DNA of 64,000 bases. Source: Sulfurimonas sp. GTDB taxonomy: Bacteria > Campylobacterota > Campylobacteria > Campylobacterales > Sulfurimonadaceae. The notes under the pieces were generated by a model that saw only the letters and a list, made by a program, of their open reading frames with translations, searched no databases and was not told the DNA's origin. The stretch is from assembly GCA_016744115.1 (NCBI GenBank), contig JADGEZ010000005.1, positions 22,721-86,720 of the forward strand, read 5' to 3'. A program made the position numbers and the translations under genes. Below, piece by piece: positions 17,599 to 26,583 of the stretch (positions are counted from its first letter, which is position 1; every line of letters starts with the position of its first letter).

Positions 17599-20500
17599 AT
17601 GATTGAAAAAATAATAGACCTAAGTATAAAAAACAGATTTTTAGTTCTCTTCCTTGCCGTATTCCTTAGTTTCACCTCCTTTTGGGCTTTGAAAAATACT
17701 CAACTTGACGCTATACCAGATCTCTCTCCTCCGCAGGTTATAGTACAACTTAACTGGGCTGGGCAGTCTCCTGAAATTATCGAAGATCAAGGAACATATC
17801 CCCTTGTATCTGAGTTTTTATCTATCGCTAATATTGAGACTGTTCGTGGTTTTTCAACTTATGAGAATGCTCTTATATATATTATTTTCAAAGAGGGGGT
17901 AGATTTATATTGGGCTAGAACTCGTGTTTTAGAACAGTTAGCTTCGATTCAATCCTCTTTACCTGATAACATGGAAGTCTCTCTAGGACCTGATGCTAGT
18001 GGTGTTGGTTGGGTATATGAGTATGCACTTACATCAAAAACGAAAAATTTAGCAGAGCTTAGATCCTTACAAGATTATTATTATAAATACGCACTTTTAG
18101 GGGTCGATGGAGTAAGTGAAGTTGCCTCAATAGGTGGCTTTGTTCCTACATATCAAGTAAGTGTAAAAAATGAAACACTGATTAGATATAACCTCAGCAT
18201 CCAAGAAGTAGCTGCAACTCTAAAAAACAATAATAACGATACGGGCGGACGGATTGTTATTCAAAACGGCTATGAGTGGATGGTTCAAGCTAAAGGTTAT
18301 GTGAAAAATCTTGATGACATTCGAGCTTTAAGAGTTGCAACAAAAGCAAACACTCCTGTTACAATTGGCGATATTGCAAGAGTTGAGTTAGTTCCATCAG
18401 TTAGGCGTGGTATGGCTGATTTAAATGGAGAGGGTGAAGTTGTTGGGGGAATCGTAATGGTTCGTTATGGCGAGGATGTTTACTCAACCATTAAGAGAAT
18501 TGAGAAAAAAATGCTTGATTTAAAAGTTGAGGGGGTTGAGGTTGTTGAGACTTATAACCGTTTAGAGCTTATAGAAAAAGCGGTGGATACCTTAAAGTTT
18601 ACCCTTATCGAAGAGAGTGTTATTGTTATTATCATCATAGCCCTTTTCTTGATGCACTTACGCTCTTCAATCATTGTAGTAATTATTTTACCCCTAACCA
18701 TTGCAAGCACTTTTTTGCTGATGAAATTTTTTGGGATTGATTCAAATATTATGAGTCTTGGGGGAATTGCTATTGCTATTGGGGCGATGGTTGATGCTAC
18801 TATCGTTATGATAGAAAATGCACATAAGACTATCATCAAAACACAAAAGAAAAAAGGAAACTCTCTCACTAAATCAGAACGATTTGATGCGATTATAAGT
18901 TCTTCTAAAGTTGTTGGTCGTCCTATATTTTTTGCACTCTCTTTAGTGGTTGTTTCATTTTTACCTATCTTTGCACTCTCAGGTCAAGAGGGTTTACTTT
19001 TTACTCCACTAGCCTACACTAAAACATTTGCGATGATGGCAGGAGCAATTTTATCTATCACCTTAGTGCCTATTTTAATGTTGTATTTTGTAAAGGGGAA
19101 AATCTTATCAGAAGATAAAAACCCACTCAACAGATTTTTTATCTGGATTTATACCCCCATCATCGTTTACGGCTTAAAAGTAAAATATCTCATTATAGTT
19201 GCAGTAATCCTATCGCTTGGATATATGTACCCTCTATATGAAGGTCTTAAATGGGAGTTTATGCCACCATTAAATGAGCAGAGTGTGATGTATATGCCTG
19301 TAACTCCCTATGGGATTAGTGTAGATCAGAGTAAAATACTTACCCAAAAAACGGATGCTATTATCAAATCATTTCCTGAAGTTGATATTGTATTTGGCAA
19401 AGGTGGTCGTGCAACTTCGGCTACTGATCCAGCTCCACTTGGGATGATTGAGACTATTATTACCTTTAAGCCAAAAGATGAGTGGAGGGAGGGGATGACA
19501 CATGATAAACTAATGTCTGAGCTTGAAGATGCCTTGCAAGTTCCAGGGCTTATAAACTCATGGACTTATCCAATTCGTGGTCGTATAGATATGCTTTTGA
19601 GTGGTATAAGAACGCCCATTGGAATCAAGCTTTATGGTAAAGATGCTCAAGGACTTCAAAAATATGCAAAAGAGATAGAATCAGTACTGCGTAAATTTGG
19701 ACAAACCCTTTCAGTATTCGCAGATCAGGCAAGTGCAGGATACTATCTTGATATTGACATAAATGAAGAGTCTATTGCGAGATATAGCGTCACTAAGAAC
19801 TATCTTTTAGAATATGTATCCTCAGCTATTGGGGGGATGAAAATATCTACTATGTATAAGGGAATAGAGCGTTATCCGATAGCTTTGCGTTTTGAAGAGG
19901 AGGAGAGAAGAAGTATTGATTCGATTAAAGATATCATGATAAAAACTAAATTAGGCTTTGTTCCCCTTGGCACTTTTGCTAAAATCGCTTATAGAGAGAG
20001 TGCCTCTGTGATTAAAAGCGAGATGGCGTCACCTGTTACATTTATATATATCACTCCTCAAATTGGGGTATCTGCTACAGAGTATAAGCAAAAGGCGAAA
20101 AAGTTATTGGCAAGCGTTAAGTTACCTGCTGGTTATTATATAGAGTGGGCAGGGCAAAGTGAGTATCTTGACGCAGCTATGGCTAAAATCATTTGGATTA
20201 TTCCTGCTGTTTTAGTTCTTATATTGATATTAATTTACTTTGCACTTAAAGAGTTAATCCCAACTTTGATAGTATTTTTAACTCTCCCCTTTGCACTTCT
20301 TGGTGGATTGATGTATATAGAGATTTTAAATTTTAACATGTCCATAGCCGTAGTAGTTGGTTTCTTAGCACTCCTTGGAGTAGCAGCAGAGACGGCTATA
20401 GTGATGATAGTGTATCTACAAGAAGCGGTAGATGAAGCCAAAGAGAAGTTCAAAGATAGCTTTGGAAGAAAAGAATTAAGAGATGCAATCTATGAGGGTG

Positions 20501-20724
20501 CAGTTGCAAGAGTTCGACCAAAACTCATGACAGTATTTGCAATTTTAGTAGGACTTTTACCTATCATGTTTATAAACGGAGTAGGAAGCGAAGTGATGCA
20601 ACGCATAGCCGCCCCTATGATAGGAGGAGTTGTAAGTTCTGCTGTTTTAAGTCTTATCATTATTCCGATCTTGTATGATAGTTATGTTAAGTTTAGTGTT
20701 CCTAAACACAAGGCACTTAACTAA
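17599..20724 (+). CDS. cusA: CusA-type heavy-metal RND efflux pump (Cu/Ag)
   Basis: 1041-aa inner-membrane proton-driven exporter. The RND layout is complete: TM1 at about 14-32, two large periplasmic loops, TM2-6 around 330-500 and TM8-12 around 855-1030. The TM4 motif GAMVDATIVMIENAHK is the CusA/Cu-Ag subclass version (E. coli CusA has a near-identical GAMVDAAIVMIENAHK), rather than the divalent CzcA version. Periplasmic motifs GKGGRATSATDPAP and RTPIGIKLYGKD are typical of the heavy-metal family. I infer Cu(I)/Ag(I) as substrate; the metal-ligand methionines were not mapped individually. Last gene of the four-gene efflux operon, with a GGATAGAG ribosome site before ATG. Confidence 0.92.
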   Translation: MIEKIIDLSIKNRFLVLFLAVFLSFTSFWALKNTQLDAIPDLSPPQVIVQLNWAGQSPEIIEDQGTYPLVSEFLSIANIETVRGFSTYENALIYIIFKEGVDLYWARTRVLEQLASIQSSLPDNMEVSLGPDASGVGWVYEYALTSKTKNLAELRSLQDYYYKYALLGVDGVSEVASIGGFVPTYQVSVKNETLIRYNLSIQEVAATLKNNNNDTGGRIVIQNGYEWMVQAKGYVKNLDDIRALRVATKANTPVTIGDIARVELVPSVRRGMADLNGEGEVVGGIVMVRYGEDVYSTIKRIEKKMLDLKVEGVEVVETYNRLELIEKAVDTLKFTLIEESVIVIIIIALFLMHLRSSIIVVIILPLTIASTFLLMKFFGIDSNIMSLGGIAIAIGAMVDATIVMIENAHKTIIKTQKKKGNSLTKSERFDAIISSSKVVGRPIFFALSLVVVSFLPIFALSGQEGLLFTPLAYTKTFAMMAGAILSITLVPILMLYFVKGKILSEDKNPLNRFFIWIYTPIIVYGLKVKYLIIVAVILSLGYMYPLYEGLKWEFMPPLNEQSVMYMPVTPYGISVDQSKILTQKTDAIIKSFPEVDIVFGKGGRATSATDPAPLGMIETIITFKPKDEWREGMTHDKLMSELEDALQVPGLINSWTYPIRGRIDMLLSGIRTPIGIKLYGKDAQGLQKYAKEIESVLRKFGQTLSVFADQASAGYYLDIDINEESIARYSVTKNYLLEYVSSAIGGMKISTMYKGIERYPIALRFEEEERRSIDSIKDIMIKTKLGFVPLGTFAKIAYRESASVIKSEMASPVTFIYITPQIGVSATEYKQKAKKLLASVKLPAGYYIEWAGQSEYLDAAMAKIIWIIPAVLVLILILIYFALKELIPTLIVFLTLPFALLGGLMYIEILNFNMSIAVVVGFLALLGVAAETAIVMIVYLQEAVDEAKEKFKDSFGRKELRDAIYEGAVARVRPKLMTVFAILVGLLPIMFINGVGSEVMQRIAAPMIGGVVSSAVLSLIIIPILYDSYVKFSVPKHKALN

Positions 20725-20750
20725 GTATTATTGGCAATGGAGAGCATTTA

Positions 20751-22001
20751 TCATAGTAAAAACTCCATATCTAGTTTATTCGCATAAGAACTTAGCATTG
20801 CTCTCTCAAAATCATTGTTTGTGGAGTACTGGTAGCCAAATGTTTTTTCCCACATTTGATGTTCTTCCATGCAAAGATAAAAAAACACTTTTCTATGCCA
20901 CGGTTTGAAACTTTGGTAAGCATGTCTAAACATCTCTATTTTTGTTGTATCAGGATAAGAAGTTTTTCCACTAGCATCTGCGTGAGGGATTTGTGTTATC
21001 TTTGTTCTAAACTCACGGTTACGAAGTTGTTTTATTACTGGTTTTATAAATGTGAGCGTACCAAAACTAATGAGGGCAACTTCATCTGCAAGAAACTCAT
21101 TTATGAGCTTGTCATATACTTCTTTGTATTGTGACAAATAGTTTTCATACTCTACTATAGGGTGAAAATGAAAACCGACTTTGACACCTTTGTCAGATAA
21201 CTTTCTCGCTGCGGCTACTCTTTTGTTGAGTGATGCGGTTAGATGTTCTTCGTTGTCTATAATGGTTTGAGTATTAAGAGAGTAGGTGCAGATGATGTTT
21301 TTAGGTACATCATTTTCTAAAAAATACTTAATGTTATCTGATTTTGTTTTGAACTCTAAAATTACATTTGGATTTTCTTTTGCAAAACGAAACAAGGCAT
21401 CTAAAATCCCCTCACGGTTTCCCCACATCAAAGAATCAGAACTCTGTCCTGTTCCTATGTGATAAGTTTTACCTTTATCTAGCTTGAGATTTAAAAGTTT
21501 ATCTTTAAATCCACTATCAAAGGTGATGGTGTTTTGGTTATAAAAGCTTTGAATAGAACAGTAAGAACAGTCAAAACCACAAGACTCAACTGCATCAAGG
21601 GTTAAAAGGTTACAGCAACGAGTTTTTTCTGATGCTACAGGACAAAGCCCTAAACCAAAGCCTTTTTTATCTTCTGTCGTAAAAGTATATTTTTGCTCTT
21701 TTGGAATGTTTTTGAGTTCAAAATTTTTATAAGAGTTTGGGCTATTACGAATATCTTCATAGGCTTTACGAAGACGAGTAAAGACAACTTTTTTTTGTTC
21801 ATGATCTGGAAAAATTTCCATAATTCTTTTTTCATCCCACATACCAAGGTCTCTAGCCATATCTATAATTTGCTTTAGCTCTTGATGAGAAAATTTTAAT
21901 TGTAAAGATTTTTCTTTTATGAACGATTGTTCATCATCTGGAAGTTTCTTATAAAAAGTATTTGAAGTTGCGGAGTTAAATTTTTCTAGGTATTGATTCA
22001 T
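20751..22001 (-). CDS. Radical SAM protein of the spore photoproduct lyase-like family
   Basis: 416 aa. The radical SAM cluster motif CxxxCxxC is seen as CGFDCSYC at about 137-144, preceded by an extra Cys-containing segment (KTRCCNLLTLDAVESC) and followed by IQSFYNQNTITF. The remaining barrel contains GTGQSSDSLMW, EFKTKSDNI and IICTYSLNTQTII. The arrangement is that of SPL-like proteins found in many non-sporulating bacteria, often annotated 'SPL family radical SAM protein'. In Bacillus the family repairs the 5-thyminyl-5,6-dihydrothymine lesion; the role in a non-sporulating organism is unknown. It is the downstream neighbour of cusA (convergent, 26 bp apart) and may share transcription with nothing else. 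Confidence 0.8.
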   Translation of the reverse strand: MNQYLEKFNSATSNTFYKKLPDDEQSFIKEKSLQLKFSHQELKQIIDMARDLGMWDEKRIMEIFPDHEQKKVVFTRLRKAYEDIRNSPNSYKNFELKNIPKEQKYTFTTEDKKGFGLGLCPVASEKTRCCNLLTLDAVESCGFDCSYCSIQSFYNQNTITFDSGFKDKLLNLKLDKGKTYHIGTGQSSDSLMWGNREGILDALFRFAKENPNVILEFKTKSDNIKYFLENDVPKNIICTYSLNTQTIIDNEEHLTASLNKRVAAARKLSDKGVKVGFHFHPIVEYENYLSQYKEVYDKLINEFLADEVALISFGTLTFIKPVIKQLRNREFRTKITQIPHADASGKTSYPDTTKIEMFRHAYQSFKPWHRKVFFYLCMEEHQMWEKTFGYQYSTNNDFERAMLSSYANKLDMEFLL

Positions 22002-22030
22002 ACCTAGAATTTTAGCAAAAAACTTTTAAT

Positions 22031-22948
22031 CTATTCACTTAGTTCTTGAAGTATCTCTATAATCATAATATGAGTCTCACGAACTGCTGTAACAGTATCT
22101 TCATCATTTATATCAAGATCTTTAATCCAGTTATCAATAGATGGGAAAGCTATGTGCATATTTTCTTCATCTTTTTTCTTGTACATTACTAGAGAAAAAG
22201 GAGCGTAAGCACCAGCATCAGGATGATTTTTGGATACTGGAAATATTGCGTTAAATCTAATGATTGAATATGTGTCGAAAAAATCATAATCTTTATGTTT
22301 AAAACTATAAGATTTTGGTACTAAAAATCCAACTGGACTTAATTCACCCTCAAACTCTTCCTTAAATTCATCTTTTACATCAGCATAACTTGCCCCATCT
22401 TCAAGCTCAAGTTTGATTGTAAATTCACTTCTTAGTTCTTTGTTTGTATTGGCAGAATGTTTTACAGAGATATATTTACCATTTGGCAATGCTTTATGAA
22501 GTGCCTTATCAACCGCTTTTGAGTATGCAATCAAGTCTCGGTTTGTTACTGGAATATTCGTGATTCTAGACATTCCTGCTAAAGAGAGAGTTGCGATGTT
22601 GATAGTCCCCTGCTTACCTGAATAAATCGACATTGACAAAGGTGTAATCAAGCCAATACTAGGATATTTACTCATAAGTTTTGTGACTAACTTAGCATGA
22701 GTAAAAATCGCAAGATTGTACTTTTTATGATGAACTTTTGCGTATCTTTTTGAAAAGATTGAGTTCATGTCATTGTTCACATCAACATGAACGCCACTTT
22801 CATTAAAAGCTTTTTCTATAGTTTGAGCATTTATCTTAGCTTTTGGGTTACTAGAACTAAATACTTGAAGATTTTGCGAGGCATTTGCTAAACTTATATT
22901 TAAGCCTAGTAGCAAAAATAGAAACATTACTTTAAAAAAAATTTTCAC
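22031..22948 (-). CDS. Exported protein with two DUF302-like domains
   Basis: 305 aa with a signal peptide (VMFLFLLLGLNISLANAS, cleavage near 23). The first half contains a DUF302-like core (YNLAIFTHAKLVTKLMSK, then SIGLITPLSMSIYS). The second half repeats the pattern (SIIRFNAIFPVSKNHPDAGA, then YAPFSLVMYKK). In both, a 'hydrophobic-x-F-x-x-x' helix leads into a 'G-hydrophobic-x-x-P-hydrophobic' strand, as in the truncated DUF302 gene at the window start. The usual Cys of 'PCRI' is replaced by Leu and Phe. The domain call is by eye and the function unknown; a periplasmic redox or lipid-binding role is only a possibility. It stands alone, 29 bp upstream of the radical SAM gene on the same strand. 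Confidence 0.6.
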   Translation of the reverse strand: MKIFFKVMFLFLLLGLNISLANASQNLQVFSSSNPKAKINAQTIEKAFNESGVHVDVNNDMNSIFSKRYAKVHHKKYNLAIFTHAKLVTKLMSKYPSIGLITPLSMSIYSGKQGTINIATLSLAGMSRITNIPVTNRDLIAYSKAVDKALHKALPNGKYISVKHSANTNKELRSEFTIKLELEDGASYADVKDEFKEEFEGELSPVGFLVPKSYSFKHKDYDFFDTYSIIRFNAIFPVSKNHPDAGAYAPFSLVMYKKKDEENMHIAFPSIDNWIKDLDINDEDTVTAVRETHIMIIEILQELSE

Positions 22949-23031
22949 TTGTATCCTTTAAATTTGTGTTTTGTATTTTACACTATTTATGATAAATATA
23001 CTTAGTCTTGTACTATAGAACAATTTAATTG

Positions 23032-23465
23032 TTAGGTAAATCCCATGAAAAATAAAACAAACCTTAATATATTTCTGCTCAAATAGTTCAGCTGTAAAAT
23101 CATCTCTATGCTGGCAATTACGTTTAATATATGCCCTATTACTTAATGGTTTTACCTGTTGGAAGTACTTTCTTATTTTTATTGGCATTTAAAAATAACT
23201 GATAAAGATTAACAGTGAAACTTCTTAAAATAGTTATTGAAAAAGGTTCTTTATGAGCTATGTGGTCATCTTCATCAGTAAGCATATCTAAATGATAGTG
23301 ATATGTTTCTACTCTCCAGTGTTGCAGTATCTTTTGATGAAACTCTTTTGCTGTTGTCTTAAAATTAGCCATTAGACTTCTTTTGTTAGGAGTATAAGCA
23401 AGATCCCTCCCTATTTTAGAAATTATTGATTAAGATTTGTTTTATTTTTCATGGGATTTACCTAA
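23032..23465 (-). mobile_element. Shrunken ISAs1-like element with perfect 30-bp terminal inverted repeats
   Basis: A 434-bp element bounded by identical 30-bp ends in inverse orientation: TTAGGTAAATCCCATGAAAA plus ATAAAACAAA at 23032-23061, and its reverse complement at 23436-23465. Inside it keeps only the 3' part of a transposase gene. No flanking target duplication is evident. It looks like an internally deleted insertion sequence that could still be moved in trans because both ends are intact. Confidence 0.8.
23072..23372 (-). pseudogene. ISAs1-family transposase, C-terminal remnant with frameshift
   Basis: The minus-strand frame from ATG 23372 encodes NFKTTAKEFHQKILQHWRVE, then YHYHLDMLTDEDDHI and ITILRSFTVNLYQLF. 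This matches the ISAs1 transposase C-terminus, where HWxxE...H..LD....ED and ILRxxxxNL are conserved. The catalytic first two-thirds is absent, because only 63 bp remain between this start and the terminal repeat. The frame ends at TAA 23139. The family ending (KPLSNRAYIKRNCQHRDDF, then TAELFEQ) continues in the next frame, so one frameshift lies near 23140-23160. Non-functional as an enzyme. Confidence 0.8.
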
Positions 23466-23552
23466 TGACCAAGAATAAGTTATTTACCGTAGGCTATGCT
23501 TAAGTAAGTCTTTGTTACACTCACAGCAGTAAACTAAAACAAGGTTGCAGTT

Positions 23553-24599
23553 GTGGATTTCATAACTCTTTTTTTGAATGCTCTTGTTGAGCTTTCTCAT
23601 TCTATGTCACCTTATATACTTTTTGGACTTCTTTTTGCAGGGATTTTACATGAGCTAATTCCTGAATCTATTGTGACAAAACATCTTGGAAATGAAAATA
23701 TTATATCTGTTATAAAATCAACCTTGTTTGGCATTCCTTTACCTGTGTGTTCTTGTGGGGTTATACCACTTGCTACAAGTATCAAAAAAAGTGGGGCGAG
23801 TAAAGGGGCTACACTTTCTTTTTTAATCTCTACGCCTATCACTGGAGTTGATTCTATCTTAGTGACTTATGGGATGTTTGGCTGGATTTTTACGATTTAT
23901 AGAGTTTTTACTTCTATGATAATCGCAACAGTTGCAGGAATATTAACAAACCTTTTAGACAAAGAAAAAGCAAAACCTGCTTTTAGTAGCTTTAAACCCG
24001 TTTCTTGTGGATTTGGGGTAAAAGCTCCAAAAGTAAAAAAACCTCAAGAAAAAAAGAAATTTTCAATCAAAAGAGTTTTTAGCTACTCTTTTGGAACACT
24101 CTTTAAAGATATTTCAAAATCTTTGTTTATTGGTTTAGTTTTAGGAGCTTTAATCACCATAGCCATTCCTCAAAACTTAAGTGAGCTTTTGATGGATAAC
24201 TCATGGTTTTCTTATCTTCTAGCAATTGCAATTGCTGTGCCTATGTATGTTTGTGCAACTGCCTCACTTCCCATTGCAGCGGCTTTAATGATAGCAGGGG
24301 TAAGTCCTGGAGCAGCCTTTGTATTTTTAACAGCAGGTCCTGCTACCAATACTGTTACAATTGGGGTGGTTAAAACTATGCTTAGTAAGACTTCCCTTTA
24401 TATTTATCTAGGTACTATTATTGTTGGTAGCATTATGTTTGGTTTAGGGCTTGATTATATTTTTAATATTAATGATATTGATGCTAGTAAACTTGTCCAT
24501 TTTCATGAAGAATTTGGATTGATTGAGATGATAAGTTCGAGTATTCTTTGGGTGTCTATCCTCTATTTTCTAGTAAAACCTTATTTGAAAAAAGCATAA
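23553..24599 (+). CDS. SO_0444-type (ArsP_1/DUF318) permease, putative Cu/Zn efflux
   Basis: 348-aa inner-membrane protein starting at GTG, with AAGG 9 bases upstream. Hydrophobic segments run over 10-30, 45-65, 85-105 and several after 170, in two halves joined by a basic cytoplasmic loop (VKAPKVKKPQEKKKF). The key motif PVCSCGVIPLATSIKKSGAS and ISTPITGVDSI in the first half, with VCATASLPIAAALMIAG and TAGPATNTVTI in the second, are the duplicated signature of this permease family. SO_0444-group proteins are annotated as Cu/Zn efflux; others export organoarsenicals. The CSC pair could bind soft metals. The next gene begins right after its TAA, so the two are co-translated. Metal specificity is inferred by family only. 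Confidence 0.8.
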   Translation: MDFITLFLNALVELSHSMSPYILFGLLFAGILHELIPESIVTKHLGNENIISVIKSTLFGIPLPVCSCGVIPLATSIKKSGASKGATLSFLISTPITGVDSILVTYGMFGWIFTIYRVFTSMIIATVAGILTNLLDKEKAKPAFSSFKPVSCGFGVKAPKVKKPQEKKKFSIKRVFSYSFGTLFKDISKSLFIGLVLGALITIAIPQNLSELLMDNSWFSYLLAIAIAVPMYVCATASLPIAAALMIAGVSPGAAFVFLTAGPATNTVTIGVVKTMLSKTSLYIYLGTIIVGSIMFGLGLDYIFNINDIDASKLVHFHEEFGLIEMISSSILWVSILYFLVKPYLKKA

Positions 24600-26369
24600 A
24601 TGATTAAAAATGAGATAAGTCTTAAAACTATTTTTTCTTTAGTCTTAGATAAAAAGCCGTCCCTTGTTTATGGTCAATTCATTACACTTTTAGCTGTTTT
24701 GATTTCTGTGCCAATTCCTCTTATCCTTCCTATGATGGTTGATGAGGTATTGCTTGAAAAACCTGCTAATTTTGTGCAAACTATTAACTTTTTTATTGGC
24801 GAGACAAATGCTTTTGTTTATGTACTTATTGTTACCTTTGCGGTGATTTTTTTGCGAGTTTTTTACTATATTTTAAGTGCAGTAATTACAAAAATCTTTA
24901 CTAAAATATCAAAATATGTAACCTTTATGATTCGTAAAAGACTCATAGAACATCTTCAAATTACCTCTATGAATGAGTATGAAACATTAGGCTCAGGAGC
25001 AATAACTTCAAACCTTATAACAGATGTCAATACCTTTGATGCTTTTATCATCAACACAATCTCAAAATTATTTTCGGCAATACTTACACTTATAGCGGTT
25101 AGTATTGTTATGCTTATGCTCGATCCCATTTTAGGTTTAATGATTTTGATTATTCAGCCATTAAATGTATTTATGTCTAAAAGAATGTCAAAAGTTGTGG
25201 GAGAATTGAAAAAAAATGAAAATGATGCCATTGAAAAGTTTCAAAATAGTGTGGGCGAAACATTGGAGCTTTATGGACAAATCAAAGCTTCTAATAAAGA
25301 GGAGTATTTTTTTTCTGATGCAATAAATCGTGCCAAACAAATTCAAACAAGTTCAAATGAGTTTAATTTTAAAAGTGTTATTTATGAAAAACTCTCTAAT
25401 ACCATCTCCTTGTCTATGTTTGAAATTCTTCGTGCATCAGGCTTTTTACTCGTAGTCTATAGTGATTTAAGTATAGGTATGATGTTTGCGATGTTTGGAT
25501 ACATCTGGTTCATTATGACTCCTGTGGCTGAAATACTCTCCATCCAGTATAGCTACGCTTCTGCCATGGGTGCGTTAGGAAGAATTAACAAGATTTTAGC
25601 CCTAAAAACAGAAACAACAGGCTCAAATATCATAGATTCAAATAAGCTAGATATTGGTGTAAAAAATCTTGATTTTTCTTATTCAAATGATAAGAAGATT
25701 CTTAAAAATATCTCACTTAACATAAAACATGGAAGCAAAATAGCTCTTATTGGAGCGAGTGGAAGCGGAAAAACTACACTAGCACAAGTGCTTTCAGGAT
25801 TTTACGAAAAAAAATCTGGAGAACTAAAATACAATGGCGAGGTTATTGAAAATATTGCTAAAAAATCTTTAAGAGAGAAAATATTTTTAGTGCTTCAAAT
25901 GCCCATCCTTTTTAATGCTAGCTTAGCTTTTAACATAAGCATGGGAGATGACAAGATCACCGATAAACAGATTAAAGAAGCACTAGACATAGCCCAACTA
26001 AGCGAGATGATAAACGAGATGCAAGACGGCTTACAAACCATAGTAGGACATCATGGTGTAAGACTCTCAGGTGGACAAAGACAGCGTTTAAGCATAGCTA
26101 GAATGGTAATAGCAAACCCAAGTGTAGTTATCTTTGATGAATCAACATCAGCCCTTGATGTGCACACAGAAGCCAGTTTACAAACAGCACTTATCCCAAT
26201 CTTAAGAGACAAAACACTCATAACCATAGCCCATCGTTTAAGTACAGTAAAAAATGCTGATACCATTTATGTTTTAGATAATGGTTCTATAGTCGAGCAT
26301 GGAACACACGAAGAACTAGAAGTTAAAGAGGGTCACTATAAGGAGTTTGTTAAAAATCAGTTACTTTAA
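24600..26369 (+). CDS. ABC exporter (fused permease-ATPase), multidrug/lipid type
   Basis: 589-aa half-transporter. A membrane domain of six predicted segments occupies about 1-320 (for example QFITLLAVLISVPIPLILPM and the TM pair near 150-195). The ATPase domain shows Walker A IGASGSGKTTLAQVL near 380, a Q-loop at VLQMPILF, signature LSGGQRQRLSIARM, Walker B VVIFDESTSALD and H-loop TIAHRLST. It probably works as a homodimer. In Walker B the usual 'DE(P/A)T' reads DEST, which keeps the catalytic Glu. Its ATG follows the permease stop with no gap, suggesting a joint export function, possibly metal- or stress-related. Substrate unknown. Confidence 0.88.
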   Translation: MIKNEISLKTIFSLVLDKKPSLVYGQFITLLAVLISVPIPLILPMMVDEVLLEKPANFVQTINFFIGETNAFVYVLIVTFAVIFLRVFYYILSAVITKIFTKISKYVTFMIRKRLIEHLQITSMNEYETLGSGAITSNLITDVNTFDAFIINTISKLFSAILTLIAVSIVMLMLDPILGLMILIIQPLNVFMSKRMSKVVGELKKNENDAIEKFQNSVGETLELYGQIKASNKEEYFFSDAINRAKQIQTSSNEFNFKSVIYEKLSNTISLSMFEILRASGFLLVVYSDLSIGMMFAMFGYIWFIMTPVAEILSIQYSYASAMGALGRINKILALKTETTGSNIIDSNKLDIGVKNLDFSYSNDKKILKNISLNIKHGSKIALIGASGSGKTTLAQVLSGFYEKKSGELKYNGEVIENIAKKSLREKIFLVLQMPILFNASLAFNISMGDDKITDKQIKEALDIAQLSEMINEMQDGLQTIVGHHGVRLSGGQRQRLSIARMVIANPSVVIFDESTSALDVHTEASLQTALIPILRDKTLITIAHRLSTVKNADTIYVLDNGSIVEHGTHEELEVKEGHYKEFVKNQLL

Positions 26370-26583
26370 AAGTTGCCTTTAAATGCTTGCTTTAAGATGG
26401 ATGGAAAGTTCTCTTGAGCATGATGATGTGTAAATTATTTAGATAGGTATGAAAAAATGAAAATCCAACTGTAGGTAAGTAAAGATAAAGCAAGGGTTTA
26501 GTAGAGATGACATTATACAAGGGAAATATGCTACAATGTAGTAAAGTATCTATTCTTAAATATTCCACAATTAAAAGGCAATT

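Noticed and set aside
22958..23188. 76-aa minus-strand frame as a separate gene
   Set aside because: Its middle continues the ISAs1 transposase C-terminus after a frameshift and its end runs through the terminal repeat, so it is part of the pseudogene.
26370..26583. Small gene in the 214-bp gap before the ABC-F gene
   Set aside because: A 66-codon minus-strand frame overlaps the ABC-F start and shows no ribosome site or domain.
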